From contig NC_064045.1 of NCBI RefSeq assembly GCF_932526225.1, positions 1,896,501 through 1,956,500 on the forward strand: a stretch of DNA of 60,000 bases, written 5' to 3'. The position numbers and the translations under genes are program-made. This DNA is from Nematostella vectensis (Eukaryota > Cnidaria > Anthozoa > Actiniaria > Edwardsiidae). Positions 9,976-24,000 of the stretch are shown in pieces. Under the pieces are notes generated by a model. The model had not been told where the DNA came from and ran no database searches. It saw only the letters and a program-made list of their open reading frames with translations. Within the stretch, counting starts at the first letter, position 1, and each line of letters starts with the position of its first letter.

Positions 9976-12461
9976 TCGAGCCAAATGCAAGTCTAGGTGC
10001 TATCTTCAGGTAAGAAAAGCTTTTTGCAAAAATCATTCGGGACGAAAGCCAACAAATGGCGCACAGTTGAAAACAAAACATTCCGATGGAGACAAAAGCG
10101 TTTTTAAACGCATTAGCTGGTCTTTTGGCTCCTATCATGGGCAAACACTACAGTAGTTGAGTAGTTGTACGACCTGTCATTTCTTTTTTGTATATTTATC
10201 AAAGCACTTCCAGACAAAACGACGCGAACTGGTGTACATACTGTTTTGTCGACCTCGCAAACAAGGAGGAGGACTTGGAGAGGGCCGAGTTGGACCAGTA
10301 GTTCATCTTCAACTTGGAGAGGGCCGAGGTGTGCGAGGACCATGCGTTTGTACGCAAGAGGGATGCAATAAGACATGTGTGCGTGATGCGGCCGTGGAGG
10401 AGGACTTGGAGAGGGCCGAGGTGGACCAGTAGTTCATCTTCAAGCGCAGTATCAAATGTATCTAAAAATGTCCTTATACCTTTTTTCTTTTTGATCAACT
10501 GTAGCAAAGCAGCAATGTAGCAAAGTAGCAATGTAGCAAATGTATCAAATGTATCTAAAAATGTCCTTATACCTTTTTTTTCTTTTTTATTGTTATTATT
10601 CACAATCGCATCTCCATTATTCGCATCCCAAAAGTTCCAAAGTGTACTACAGTAGTTGAGTAGTTGTCCGACCTGTCTTTTCTTTTTTGTATATTTATCC
10701 AAGCACTTCCAGACAAAACGACACGAACTCGTGTACATACTGTTTTGTCGACCTCGCAAACAAGGAGGAGGACTTGGAGAGGGCCGAGTTGGACCAGTAG
10801 TTCATCTTCAACTTGGAGAGGGCCGAGGTGTGTGAGGACCATGCGTTTGTACGCAAGAGGGATGCAATAAGACATTTGTGCGTGATGCGGCCGTGGAGGA
10901 GGACTTGGAGAGGGCCGAGGTGGACCAGTAGTTCATCTTCAAGCGCAGTATCAAATGTATCTAAAAATGTCCTTATACCTTTTTTTTCTTTTTGATCAAC
11001 TGTAGCAAAGCAGCAGTGTAGCAAAGTAGCAATGTAGCAAATGTATCAAATGTATCTAAAAATGTCCTTATACCTTTTTTTCTTTTTTATTGTTATTATT
11101 CCCAATCGCATCCCCATTATTCGCATCCCAAAAGTTTCAAAATGACGGATATGAAATGTATCGAGCCAAATGCAAGTCTAATTGCTATCTTCAGGTAAGA
11201 AAAGCTTTTTGCAAAAATCATTCGGGACGAAAGCCAACAAATGGCGCACAGTTGAAAACAAAACATTCCGATGGAGACAAAAGCGTTTTTCAACGCATTA
11301 GCTGGTCTTTTGGCTCCTATCATGGGCAAACACTACAGTAGTTGAGTAGTTGTCCGACCTGTCGTTTCTTTTTTGTATATTTATCAAAGCACTTCCAGAC
11401 AAAACGAGTCGAACTGGTGTACATGCTGTTTTGTCGACCTCGCAAACAAGGAGGAGGACTTGGAGAGGACCGAGGTGGACCAGTAGTTCATCTTCAACTT
11501 GGAGAGGGCCGAGGTTTGTGAGGACCATGCGTTTCTACGCAAGAGGGATGCAATAAGACATTTGTGCGTGAGGCGGCCGTGGGGGAGGACTTGGAGAGGG
11601 CCGAGGTGGACCAGTAGTTCATCTTCAAGCGCAGTATCAAATGTATCTAAAAATGTCCTTATACCTTTTTTTTCTTTTTGATCAACGGTAGCAAAGCAGC
11701 AATGTAGCAAAGTAGCAATGTAGCAAATGTATCAAATGTATCTAAAAATGTCCTTATACCTTTTTCTTTTCTTTTTTATTGTTATTATTCACAATCGCAT
11801 CCCCATTATTCGCATCCCAAAAGTTCCAAAGTGCCGGATATGAAATATATCGAGCCAAATGCAAGTCTAGGTGCTATCTTCAGGTAAGAAAAGCTTTTTG
11901 CAAAAATCATTCGGGACGAAAGCCAACAAATGACGCACAGTTGAAAACAAAGCATTCCGATGGAGACAAAAGCGTTTTTAAACGCATTAGCTGGTCTTTT
12001 GGCTCCTATCATGGGCAAACACTACAGTAGTTGAGTAGTTGTACGACCTGTCATTTCTTTTTTGTATATTTATCAAAGCACTTCCAGACAAAACGACGCG
12101 AACTGGTGTACATACTGTTTTGTCGACCTCGCAAACAAGGAGGAGGACTTGGAGAGGGCCGAGTTGGACCAGTAGTTCATCTTCAACTTGGAGAGGGCCG
12201 AGGTGTGTGAGGACCATGCGTTTGTACGCAAGAGGGATGCAATAAGACATGTGTGCGTGATGCGGCCGTGGAGGAGGACTTGGAGAGGGCCGAGGTGGAC
12301 CAGTAGTTCATCTTCAAGCGCAGTATCAAATGTATCTAAAAATGTCCTTATACCTTTTTTCTTTTTGATCAACTGTAGCAAAGCAGCAATGTAGCAAAGT
12401 AGCAATGTAGCAAATGTATCAAATGTATCTAAAAATGTCCTTATACCTTTTTTTTCTTTTT

Positions 12462-12960
12462 TATTGTTATTATTCACAATCGCATCTCCATTATTCGCAT
12501 CCCAAAAGTTCCAAAGTGTACTACAGTAGTTGAGTAGTTGTCCGACCTGTCTTTTCTTTTTTGTATATTTATCCAAGCACTTCCAGACAAAACGACACGA
12601 ACTCGTGTACATACTGTTTTGTCGACCTCGCAAACAAGGAGGAGGACTTGGAGAGGGCCGAGTTGGACCAGTAGTTCATCTTCAACTTGGAGAGGGCCGA
12701 GGTGTGTGAGGACCATGCGTTTGTACGCAAGAGGGATGCAATAAGACATGTGTGCGTGATGCGGCCGTGGAGGAGGACTTGGAGAGGGCCGAGGTGGACC
12801 AGTAGTTCATCTTCAAGCGCAGTATCAAATGTATCTAAAAATGTCCTTATACCTTTTTTCTTTTTGATCAACTGTAGCAAAGCAGCAATGTAGCAAAGTA
12901 GCAATGTAGCAAATGTATCAAATGTATCTAAAAATGTCCTTATACCTTTTTTTTCTTTTT
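12462..12960 (+). repeat. Short satellite unit (499 bp), 190-bp deletion class
   Basis: This unit joins AAAGTG directly to TACTACAGTAG. It lacks the segment from GCCGGATATG through the splice-donor-like site and the palindrome to GGGCAAAC, about 190 bp. The same junction occurs nine times, near 8775, 10644, 12518, 13017, 16626, 18500, 18999, 27391 and 35938. The identical breakpoint indicates a single deletion that later spread by duplication or gene conversion. Two short units are adjacent at 12.5-13.0 kb and again at 18.5-19.0 kb. Confidence 0.9.
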
Positions 12961-13992
12961 TATTGTTATTATTCACAATCGCATCTCCATTATTCGCATC
13001 CCAAAAGTTCCAAAGTGTACTACAGTAGTTGAGTAGTTGTCCGACCTGTCTTTTCTTTTTTGTATATTTATCCAAGCACTTCCAGACAAAACGACACGAA
13101 CTCGTGTACATACTGTTTTGTCGACCTCGCAAACAAGGAGGAGGACTTGCAGAGGGCCGAGGTGGGCCAGTAGTTCATCTTCAACTTGGAGAGGGCCGAG
13201 GTGTGTGAGGACCATGCGTTTGTACGCAAGAGGGATGCAATAAGACATTTGTGCGTGATGCGGCCGTGGAGGAGGACTTGGAGAGGGCCGAGGTGGACCA
13301 GTAGTTCATCTTCAAGCGCAGTATCAAATGTATCTAAAAATGTCCTTATACCTTTTTTTTTTTATCAACTGTAGCAAAGCAGCAATGTATCAAATGTATC
13401 AAATGTATCTAAAAGTGTCCTTATACCTTTTTTTTCTTTTTTATTGTTATTATTCACAATCGCATCCCCATTATCCACATCCCATGCAAGTCTAGGTGCT
13501 ATCTTCAGGTAAGACAAGCTTTTTGCAAAAATCATTCGGGACGAAAGCCAACAAATGGCGCACAGTTGAAAACAAAACATTCCGATGGAGACAAAAGCGT
13601 TTTTAAACGCATTAGCTGATCTTTTGGCTCCTATCATGGGCAAACACTACAGTAGTTGAGTAGTTGTCCGACCGGTCTTTTCTTTTTTGTATATTTATCA
13701 AAGCACTTCCAGACAAAACGAGTCGAACTGGTGTACATACTGTTTTGTCGAGCTCGCAAACAAGGAGGAGGACTTGGAGAGGACCGAGGTGGACCAGTAG
13801 TTCAACTTCAACTTGGAGAGGGCCGAGGTGTGTGAGGACCATGCGTTTGTACGCAAGAGGGATGCAATAAGACATTTGTGCGTGATGCGGCCGTGGAGGA
13901 GGACTTGGAGAGGGCCGAGGTGGACCAGTAGTTCATCTTCAAGCGCAGTATCAAATGTATCTAAAAATGTCCTTATACCTTTTTTTCTTTTT

Positions 13993-14516
13993 TATTGTTA
14001 TTATTCACAATCGCATCCCAAAAGTTTCAAAATCCCGGATATGAAATATATCGAGCCAAATGCAAGTCTAGGTGCTATCTTCAGGTAAGAAAATCTTTTT
14101 GCAAAAATCATTCGGGACGAAAGCCAACAAATGGCGCACAGTTGAAAACAAAACATTCCGATGGAGACAAAAGCGTTTTTAAACGCATTAGCTGGTCTTT
14201 TGGCTCCTATCATGGGCAAACACTACACTAGTTGAGTAGTTGTACGACCTGTCTTTTCTTTTTTGTATATTTATCAAAGCACTTCCAGACAAAACGAGTC
14301 GAACTGGTGTACATACTGTTTTGTCGATCTCGCAAACAAGGAGTAGGACTTGGAGAGGACCGAGGTGGACCAGTAGTTCATCTTCAAGCGCAGTATCAAA
14401 TGTATCTAAAAATGTCCTTATACCTTTTTTTTTTTTTGATCAACTGTAGCAAAGCAGCAATGTAGCAAATGTATCAAATGTATCTAAAAGTGTCCTTATA
14501 CCTTTTTTTTCTTTTT
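13993..14516 (+). repeat. Short satellite unit (524 bp), module-collapse class
   Basis: In this unit the first GAGGAGG.CTTGGAGAGG module runs straight into CATCTTCAAGCGCAG, the sequence that normally follows the second module. The intervening hairpin block is lost. The deletion matches recombination between the two internal module copies. Equivalent units lie near 20.0-20.5 kb, as part of the 5-kb duplication, and near 34.2-34.5 kb. Confidence 0.85.
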
Positions 14517-16061
14517 TATTGTTATTATTCACAATCGCATCCCCATTATTCGCATCCCAAAAGTTCCAAAGTGGCGGATATGAAATATATCGAGCCAAAT
14601 GCAAGTCTAGGTGCTATCTTCAGGTAAGACAAGCTTTTTGCAAAAATCATTCGGGACGAAAGCCAACAAATGGCGCACAGTTGAAAACAAAACATTCCGA
14701 TGGAGACAAAAGCGTTTTTAAACGCATTAGCTGGTCTTTTGGCTCCTATCATGGGCAAACACTACAGTACTTGAGTAGTTGTCCGACCTGTCTTATCTTT
14801 TTTGTATATTTACCAAAGCACTTCTAGACAAAACGACGCGAACTGGTGTACATACTGTTTTGTCGACCTCGCAAACAAGGAGGAGGACTTGGGGAGGACC
14901 AAGATGGACAAGTAGTTCATCTTCAACTTGGAGAGGGCCGAGGTGTGTGAGGACCATGCGTTTGTACGCAAGAGGGATGCAATAAGACATTTGTGCGTGA
15001 TGCGGCCGTGGAGGAGGACTTGGAGAGGGCCGAGGTGGACCAGTAGTTCATCTTAAAGCGCAGTATCAAATGTATCTAAAAATGTCCTTAAACCTTTTGT
15101 TTTCTTTTTGATCAACTGTAGCAAAGCAGCAATGTAGCAAAGTAGCAATGTATCAAATGTATCTAAAAATGTCCTTATACCCTTTTTTTCTTTTTTATTG
15201 TTATTATTCACAACCGCATCCCCATTATTCGCATCCCAAAAGTTCCAAAGTGCCGGATATGAAATATATCGAGCCAAATGCAAGTCTAGGTGCTATCTTC
15301 AGGTAAGAAAAGCTTTTTGCAAAAATCATTCGGGACGAAAGCCAACAAATGGCGCACAGTTGAAAACAAAACATTCCGATGGAGACAAAAGCGTTTTTCA
15401 ACGCATTAGCTGGTCTTTTGGCTCCTATCATGGGCAAACACTACAGTAGTTGAGTAGTTGTCCGACCGGTCTTTTCTTTTTTGTATATTTATCAAAGCAC
15501 TTCCAGACAAAACGAGTCGAACTGGTGTACATGCTGTTTTGTCGACCTCGCAAACAAGGAGGAGGACTTGGAGAGGACCGAGGTGGACCAGTAGTTCATC
15601 TTCAACTTGGAGAGGGCCGAGGTTTGTGAGGACCATGCGTTTCTACGCAAGAGGGATGCAATAAGACATTTGTGCGTGAGGCGGCCGTGGGGGAGGACTT
15701 GGAGAGGGCCGAGGTGGACCAGTAGTTCATCTTCAAGCGCAGTATCAAATGTATCTAAAAATGTCCTTATACCTTTTTTTTCTTTTTGATCAACGGTAGC
15801 AAAGCAGCAATGTAGCAAAGTAGCAATGTAGCAAATGTATCAAATGTATCTAAAAATGTCCTTATACCTTTTTCTTTTCTTTTTTATTGTTATTATTCAC
15901 AATCGCATCCCCATTATTCGCATCCCAAAAGTTCCAAAGTGCCGGATATGAAATATATCGAGCCAAATGCAAGTCTAGGTGCTATCTTCAGGTAAGAAAA
16001 GCTTTTTGCAAAAATCATTCGGGACGAAAGCCAACAAATGACGCACAGTTGAAAACAAAGC

Positions 16062-19000
16062 ATTCCGATGGAGACAAAAGCGTTTTTAAACGCATTAGCT
16101 GGTCTTTTGGCTCCTATCATGGGCAAACACTACAGTAGTTGAGTAGTTGTACGACCTGTCATTTCTTTTTTGTATATTTATCAAAGCACTTCCAGACAAA
16201 ACGACGCGAACTGGTGTACATACTGTTTTGTCGACCTCGCAAACAAGGAGGAGGACTTGGAGAGGGCCGAGTTGGACCAGTAGTTCATCTTCAACTTGGA
16301 GAGGGCCGAGGTGTGCGAGGACCATGCGTTTGTACGCAAGAGGGATGCAATAAGACATGTGTGCGTGATGCGGCCGTGGAGGAGGACTTGGAGAGGGCCG
16401 AGGTGGACCAGTAGTTCATCTTCAAGCGCAGTATCAAATGTATCTAAAAATGTCCTTATACCTTTTTTCTTTTTGATCAACTGTAGCAAAGCAGCAATGT
16501 AGCAAAGTAGCAATGTAGCAAATGTATCAAATGTATCTAAAAATGTCCTTATACCTTTTTTTTCTTTTTTATTGTTATTATTCACAATCGCATCTCCATT
16601 ATTCGCATCCCAAAAGTTCCAAAGTGTACTACAGTAGTTGAGTAGTTGTCCGACCTGTCTTTTCTTTTTTGTATATTTATCCAAGCACTTCCAGACAAAA
16701 CGACACGAACTCGTGTACATACTGTTTTGTCGACCTCGCAAACAAGGAGGAGGACTTGGAGAGGGCCGAGTTGGACCAGTAGTTCATCTTCAACTTGGAG
16801 AGGGCCGAGGTGTGTGAGGACCATGCGTTTGTACGCAAGAGGGATGCAATAAGACATTTGTGCGTGATGCGGCCGTGGAGGAGGACTTGGAGAGGGCCGA
16901 GGTGGACCAGTAGTTCATCTTCAAGCGCAGTATCAAATGTATCTAAAAATGTCCTTATACCTTTTTTTTCTTTTTGATCAACTGTAGCAAAGCAGCAGTG
17001 TAGCAAAGTAGCAATGTAGCAAATGTATCAAATGTATCTAAAAATGTCCTTATACCTTTTTTTCTTTTTTATTGTTATTATTCCCAATCGCATCCCCATT
17101 ATTCGCATCCCAAAAGTTTCAAAATGACGGATATGAAATGTATCGAGCCAAATGCAAGTCTAATTGCTATCTTCAGGTAAGAAAAGCTTTTTGCAAAAAT
17201 CATTCGGGACGAAAGCCAACAAATGGCGCACAGTTGAAAACAAAACATTCCGATGGAGACAAAAGCGTTTTTCAACGCATTAGCTGGTCTTTTGGCTCCT
17301 ATCATGGGCAAACACTACAGTAGTTGAGTAGTTGTCCGACCTGTCGTTTCTTTTTTGTATATTTATCAAAGCACTTCCAGACAAAACGAGTCGAACTGGT
17401 GTACATGCTGTTTTGTCGACCTCGCAAACAAGGAGGAGGACTTGGAGAGGACCGAGGTGGACCAGTAGTTCATCTTCAACTTGGAGAGGGCCGAGGTTTG
17501 TGAGGACCATGCGTTTCTACGCAAGAGGGATGCAATAAGACATTTGTGCGTGAGGCGGCCGTGGGGGAGGACTTGGAGAGGGCCGAGGTGGACCAGTAGT
17601 TCATCTTCAAGCGCAGTATCAAATGTATCTAAAAATGTCCTTATACCTTTTTTTTCTTTTTGATCAACGGTAGCAAAGCAGCAATGTAGCAAAGTAGCAA
17701 TGTAGCAAATGTATCAAATGTATCTAAAAATGTCCTTATACCTTTTTCTTTTCTTTTTTATTGTTATTATTCACAATCGCATCCCCATTATTCGCATCCC
17801 AAAAGTTCCAAAGTGCCGGATATGAAATATATCGAGCCAAATGCAAGTCTAGGTGCTATCTTCAGGTAAGAAAAGCTTTTTGCAAAAATCATTCGGGACG
17901 AAAGCCAACAAATGACGCACAGTTGAAAACAAAGCATTCCGATGGAGACAAAAGCGTTTTTAAACGCATTAGCTGGTCTTTTGGCTCCTATCATGGGCAA
18001 ACACTACAGTAGTTGAGTAGTTGTACGACCTGTCATTTCTTTTTTGTATATTTATCAAAGCACTTCCAGACAAAACGACGCGAACTGGTGTACATACTGT
18101 TTTGTCGACCTCGCAAACAAGGAGGAGGACTTGGAGAGGGCCGAGTTGGACCAGTAGTTCATCTTCAACTTGGAGAGGGCCGAGGTGTGTGAGGACCATG
18201 CGTTTGTACGCAAGAGGGATGCAATAAGACATGTGTGCGTGATGCGGCCGTGGAGGAGGACTTGGAGAGGGCCGAGGTGGACCAGTAGTTCATCTTCAAG
18301 CGCAGTATCAAATGTATCTAAAAATGTCCTTATACCTTTTTTCTTTTTGATCAACTGTAGCAAAGCAGCAATGTAGCAAAGTAGCAATGTAGCAAATGTA
18401 TCAAATGTATCTAAAAATGTCCTTATACCTTTTTTTTCTTTTTTATTGTTATTATTCACAATCGCATCTCCATTATTCGCATCCCAAAAGTTCCAAAGTG
18501 TACTACAGTAGTTGAGTAGTTGTCCGACCTGTCTTTTCTTTTTTGTATATTTATCCAAGCACTTCCAGACAAAACGACACGAACTCGTGTACATACTGTT
18601 TTGTCGACCTCGCAAACAAGGAGGAGGACTTGCAGAGGGCCGAGTTGGACCAGTAGTTCATCTTCAACTTGGAGAGGGCCGAGGTGTGTGAGGACCATGC
18701 GTTTGTACGCAAGAGGGATGCAATAAGACATGTGTGCGTGATGCGGCCGTGGAGGAGGACTTGGAGAGGGCCGAGGTGGACCAGTAGTTCATCTTCAAGC
18801 GCAGTATCAAATGTATCTAAAAATGTCCTTATACCTTTTTTCTTTTTGATCAACTGTAGCAAAGCAGCAATGTAGCAAAGTAGCAATGTAGCAAATGTAT
18901 CAAATGTATCTAAAAATGTCCTTATACCTTTTTTTTCTTTTTTATTGTTATTATTCACAATCGCATCTCCATTATTCGCATCCCAAAAGTTCCAAAGTGT

Positions 19001-21073
19001 ACTACAGTAGTTGAGTAGTTGTCCGACCTGTCTTTTCTTTTTTGTATATTTATCCAAGCACTTCCAGACAAAACGACACGAACTCGTGTACATACTGTTT
19101 TGTCGACCTCGCAAACAAGGAGGAGGACTTGCAGAGGGCCGAGGTGGGCCAGTAGTTCATCTTCAACTTGGAGAGGGCCGAGGTGTGTGAGGACCATGCG
19201 TTTGTACGCAAGAGGGATGCAATAAGACATTTGTGCGTGATGCGGCCGTGGAGGAGGACTTGGAGAGGGCCGAGGTGGACCAGTAGTTCATCTTCAAGCG
19301 CAGTATCAAATGTATCTAAAAATGTCCTTATACCTTTTTTTTTTTATCAACTGTAGCAAAGCAGCAATGTATCAAATGTATCAAATGTATCTAAAAGTGT
19401 CCTTATACCTTTTTTTTCTTTTTTATTGTTATTATTCACAATCGCATCCCCATTATCCACATCCCAAAAGTTCCAAAGTGCCGGATATGAAATATATCGA
19501 GCCAAATGCAAGTCTAGGTGCTATCTTCAGGTAAGACAAGCTTTTTGCAAAAATCATTCGGGACGAAAGCCAACAAATGGCGCACAGTTGAAAACAAAAC
19601 ATTCCGATGGAGACAAAAGCGTTTTTAAACGCATTAGCTGATCTTTTGGCTCCTATCATGGGCAAACACTACAGTAGTTGAGTAGTTGTCCGACCGGTCT
19701 TTTCTTTTTTGTATATTTATCAAAGCACTTCCAGACAAAACGAGTCGAACTGGTGTACATACTGTTTTGTCGAGCTCGCAAACAAGGAGGAGGACTTGGA
19801 GAGGACCGAGGTGGACCAGTAGTTCAACTTCAACTTGGAGAGGGCCGAGGTGTGTGAGGACCATGCGTTTGTACGCAAGAGGGATGCAATAAGACATTTG
19901 TGCGTGATGCGGCCGTGGAGGAGGACTTGGAGAGGGCCGAGGTGGACCAGTAGTTCATCTTCAAGCGCAGTATCAAATGTATCTAAAAATGTCCTTATAC
20001 CTTTTTTTCTTTTTTATTGTTATTATTCACAATCGCATCCCAAAAGTTTCAAAATCCCGGATATGAAATATATCGAGCCAAATGCAAGTCTAGGTGCTAT
20101 CTTCAGGTAAGAAAATCTTTTTGCAAAAATCATTCGGGACGAAAGCCAACAAATGGCGCACAGTTGAAAACAAAACATTCCGATGGAGACAAAAGCGTTT
20201 TTAAACGCATTAGCTGGTCTTTTGGCTCCTATCATGGGCAAACACTACACTAGTTGAGTAGTTGTACGACCTGTCTTTTCTTTTTTGTATATTTATCAAA
20301 GCACTTCCAGACAAAACGAGTCGAACTGGTGTACATACTGTTTTGTCGATCTCGCAAACAAGGAGTAGGACTTGGAGAGGACCGAGGTGGACCAGTAGTT
20401 CATCTTCAAGCGCAGTATCAAATGTATCTAAAAATGTCCTTATACCTTTTTTTTTTTTTTGATCAACTGTAGCAAAGCAGCAATGTAGCAAATGTATCAA
20501 ATGTATCTAAAAGTGTCCTTATACCTTTTTTTTCTTTTTTATTGTTATTATTCACAATCGCATCCCCATTATTCGCATCCCAAAAGTTCCAAAGTGGCGG
20601 ATATGAAATATATCGAGCCAAATGCAAGTCTAGGTGCTATCTTCAGGTAAGACAAGCTTTTTGCAAAAATCATTCGGGACGAAAGCCAACAAATGGCGCA
20701 CAGTTGAAAACAAAACATTCCGATGGAGACAAAAGCGTTTTTAAACGCATTAGCTGGTCTTTTGGCTCCTATCATGGGCAAACACTACAGTACTTGAGTA
20801 GTTGTCCGACCTGTCTTATCTTTTTTGTATATTTACCAAAGCACTTCTAGACAAAACGACGCGAACTGGTGTACATACTGTTTTGTCGACCTCGCAAACA
20901 AGGAGGAGGACTTGGGGAGGACCAAGATGGACAAGTAGTTCATCTTCAACTTGGAGAGGGCCGAGGTGTGTGAGGACCATGCGTTTGTACGCAAGAGGGA
21001 TGCAATAAGACATTTGTGCGTGATGCGGCCGTGGAGGAGGACTTGGAGAGGGCCGAGGTGGACCAGTAGTTCA
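16062..21073 (+). repeat. Multi-unit duplication block, copy 2 (about 5 kb)
   Basis: Partner of the block at 10080-15050. This copy keeps the 40 bp missing from copy 1 (present near 19463-19506) and ends where the two copies diverge at CATCTT(A/C)AAGCG. The upstream limit is set by two differing bases near 16038 and 16060. Confidence 0.85.
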
Positions 21074-24000
21074 TCTTCAAGCGCAGTATCAAATGTATCT
21101 AAAAATGTCCTTATACCTTTTTTTTTTCTTTTTGGTCAACTGTAGCAAAGTAGCAATGTAGCAAATGTATCAAATGTATCTAAAAATGTCCTTATACCTT
21201 TTTTTTCTTTTTTATTGTTATTATTCACAATCGCATCCCAAAAGTTTCAAAATGCCGGATATGAAATATATCGAGCCAAATGCAAGTCTAGGTGCTATCT
21301 TCAGGTAAGAAAATCTTTTTGCAAAAATCATTCGGGACGAAAGCCAACAAATGGCGCACAGTTGAAAACAAAACATTCCGATGGAGACAAAAGCGTTTTT
21401 AAACGCATTAGCTGGTCTTTTGGCTCCTATCATGGGCAAACACTACAGTAGTTGAGTAGTTGTCCGACCTGTCTTTTCTTTTTTGTATATTTATCAAAGC
21501 ATTTCCAGACAAAACGAGTCGAACTGGTGTACATACTGTTTTGTCGATCTCGCAAACAAGGAGGAGGACTTGGAGAGGACCAAGATGGACAAGTAGTTCA
21601 TCTTCAACTTGGAGAGGGCCGAGGTGTGTTAGGACCATGCGTTTGTACGCAAGAGGGATGCAATAAGACATTTGTGCGTGATGCGGCCGTGGAGGAGGAC
21701 TTGGAGAGGGCCGAGGTGGACCAGTAGTTCATCTTCAAGCGCAGTATCAAATGTATCTAAAAATGTCCTTATACCTTTTTTTTTCTTTTTGATCAACTGT
21801 AGCAAAGCAGCAATGTAGCAAAGTAGCAGTGTAGCAAATGTATCAAATGTATCTAAAAATGTCCTTATACCTTTTTTTTTCTTTTTTATTGTTATTATTC
21901 CCAATCGCATCCCCATTATTCGCATCCCAAAAGTTTCAAAATGACGGATATGAAATGTATCGAGCCAAATGCAAGTCTAGGTGCTATCTTCAGGTAAGAA
22001 AATCTTTTTGCAAAAATCATTCGGGACGAAAGCCAACAAATGGCGCACAGTTGAAAACAAAACATTCCGATGGAGACAAAAGCGTTTTTAAACGCATTAG
22101 CTGGTCTTTTGGCTCCTATCATGGGCAAACACTACTGTAATTGAGTAGTTGTCCGACCTGTCTTTTCTTTTTTGTATATTTATCAAAGCACTTCCAGACA
22201 AAACGAGTCGAACTGGTGTACATACTGTTTTGTCGATCTCGCAAACAAGGAGGAGGACTTGGAGAGGACCGAGGTGGACCAGTAGTTCATCTTCAACTTG
22301 GAGAGGGCCGAGGTGTGTGAGGACCATGCGTTTGTACGCAAGAGGGATGCAATAAGACATTTGTGCGTGATGCGGCCGTGGAGGAGGACTTGGAGAGGGC
22401 CGAGGTGGACCAGTAGTTCATCTTCAAGCGCAGTATCAAATGTATCTAAAAATGTCCTTATACCTTTATTTTCTTTTTGATCAACTCTGGCAAAGCAGCA
22501 AAGTAGCAATGTAGCAAATGTATCAAATGTATCTAAAAATGTCCTTATACCTTTTTTCTTTTTAATTGTTATTATTCACAATCGTATTCCCATTATTCGC
22601 ATCCCAAAAGTTCCAAAGTGCCGGATATGAAATATATCAAGCCAAATGCAAGTCTAGGTGCTATCTTCAGGTAAGAAAAGCTTTTTGCAAAAATCATTCG
22701 GGACGAAAGCCAACAAATGGCGCACAGTTGAAAACAAAACATTCCGATGGAGACAAAAGCGTTTTTAAACGCATTAGCTGGTCTTTTGGCTCCTATCATG
22801 GGCAAACACTACAGTACTTGAGTAGTTGTCCGACCTGTCTTTTCTTTTTTGTATATTTATCAAAGCACTTCCAGACAAAACGAGTCGAACTGGTGTACAT
22901 ACTGTTTTGTCGACCTCGCAAACAAGGAGGTGGACTTGGAGAGGACCGAGGTGGACCAGTAGTCCATCTTCAACTTGGAGAGGGCCGAGGTTTGTGAGGA
23001 CCATGCGGTTGTACGCAAGAGGGATGCAATAAGACATTTGTGCGTGATGCGGCCTGTGGAGGAGGACTTGGAGAGGGCCGAGGTGGACCAGTAGTTCATC
23101 TTCAAGCGCAGTATCAAATGTATCTAAAAATGTCCTTATACCTTTTTGTTTCTTTTTTATCAACTTTAGCAAAGCAGCAATGTAGCAAAGTAGCAATGTA
23201 GCAAATGTATCAAATGTATCTAAAAATATCCTTATACCTTTTTTTTTCTTTTTTATTGTTATTATTTCCAATCGCATCCCCATTATTCGCATCCCAAAAG
23301 TTTCAAAATGCCTGATATGAAATGTATCGAGCCAAATGCAAGTCTAATTGCTATCTTCAGGTAAGAAAAGCTTTTTGCAAAAATCATTCAAGACGAAAGC
23401 CAACAAATGGCGCATTGTTGAAAACAAAACATTCCGATGGAGACAAAAGCGTTTTTCAACGCATTAGCTGGTCTTTTGGCTCCTATCATGGGCAAAAACT
23501 ACAGCAGTTGAGTAGTTGTCCGACCTGTCGTTTCTTTTTTGTATATTTATCAAAGCACTTCCAGACAAAACAAGTCGAACTGGTGTACATGCTGTTTTGT
23601 CGACCTCGCAAATAAGGAGGAGGACTTGGAGAGGACCGAGGTGGACCAGTAGTTCATCTTCAACTTGGAGAGGGCCGAGGTTTGTGAGGACCATGCGTTT
23701 CTACGCAAGAGGGATGCAATAAGACATTTGTGCGTGAGGCAGCCGTAGGGTAGGACTTGGAGAGGGCCGAGGTGGACCAGTAGTTCATCTTCAAGCGCAG
23801 TATCAAATGTATCTAAAAATGTCCTTATACCTTTTTTTTCTTTTCGATCAACGGTAGCAAAGCAGCAATGTAGCAAAGTAGCAATGTAGCAAATGTATCA
23901 AATGTATCTAAAAATGTCCTTATACCTTTTTTTTCTTTTTTATTGTTATTATTCACAATCGCATCCCCATTATTCGCATCCCAAAAGTTTCAAAATGCCG

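Larger units (their letters stand above)
10080..15050 (+). repeat. Multi-unit duplication block, copy 1 (about 5 kb)
   Basis: This eight-to-nine-unit block recurs at 16062-21073 with an offset of 5982 bp. The offset becomes 6022-6023 bp after a 40-bp deletion at about 13484 in this copy. The order of full, 499-bp and module-collapse units and the private single-base variants are shared. The few differences I found include one G/C change (12651 versus 18633) and a homopolymer length difference near 14430. This is a higher-order duplication inside the satellite, or an assembly duplication. Confidence 0.85.
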
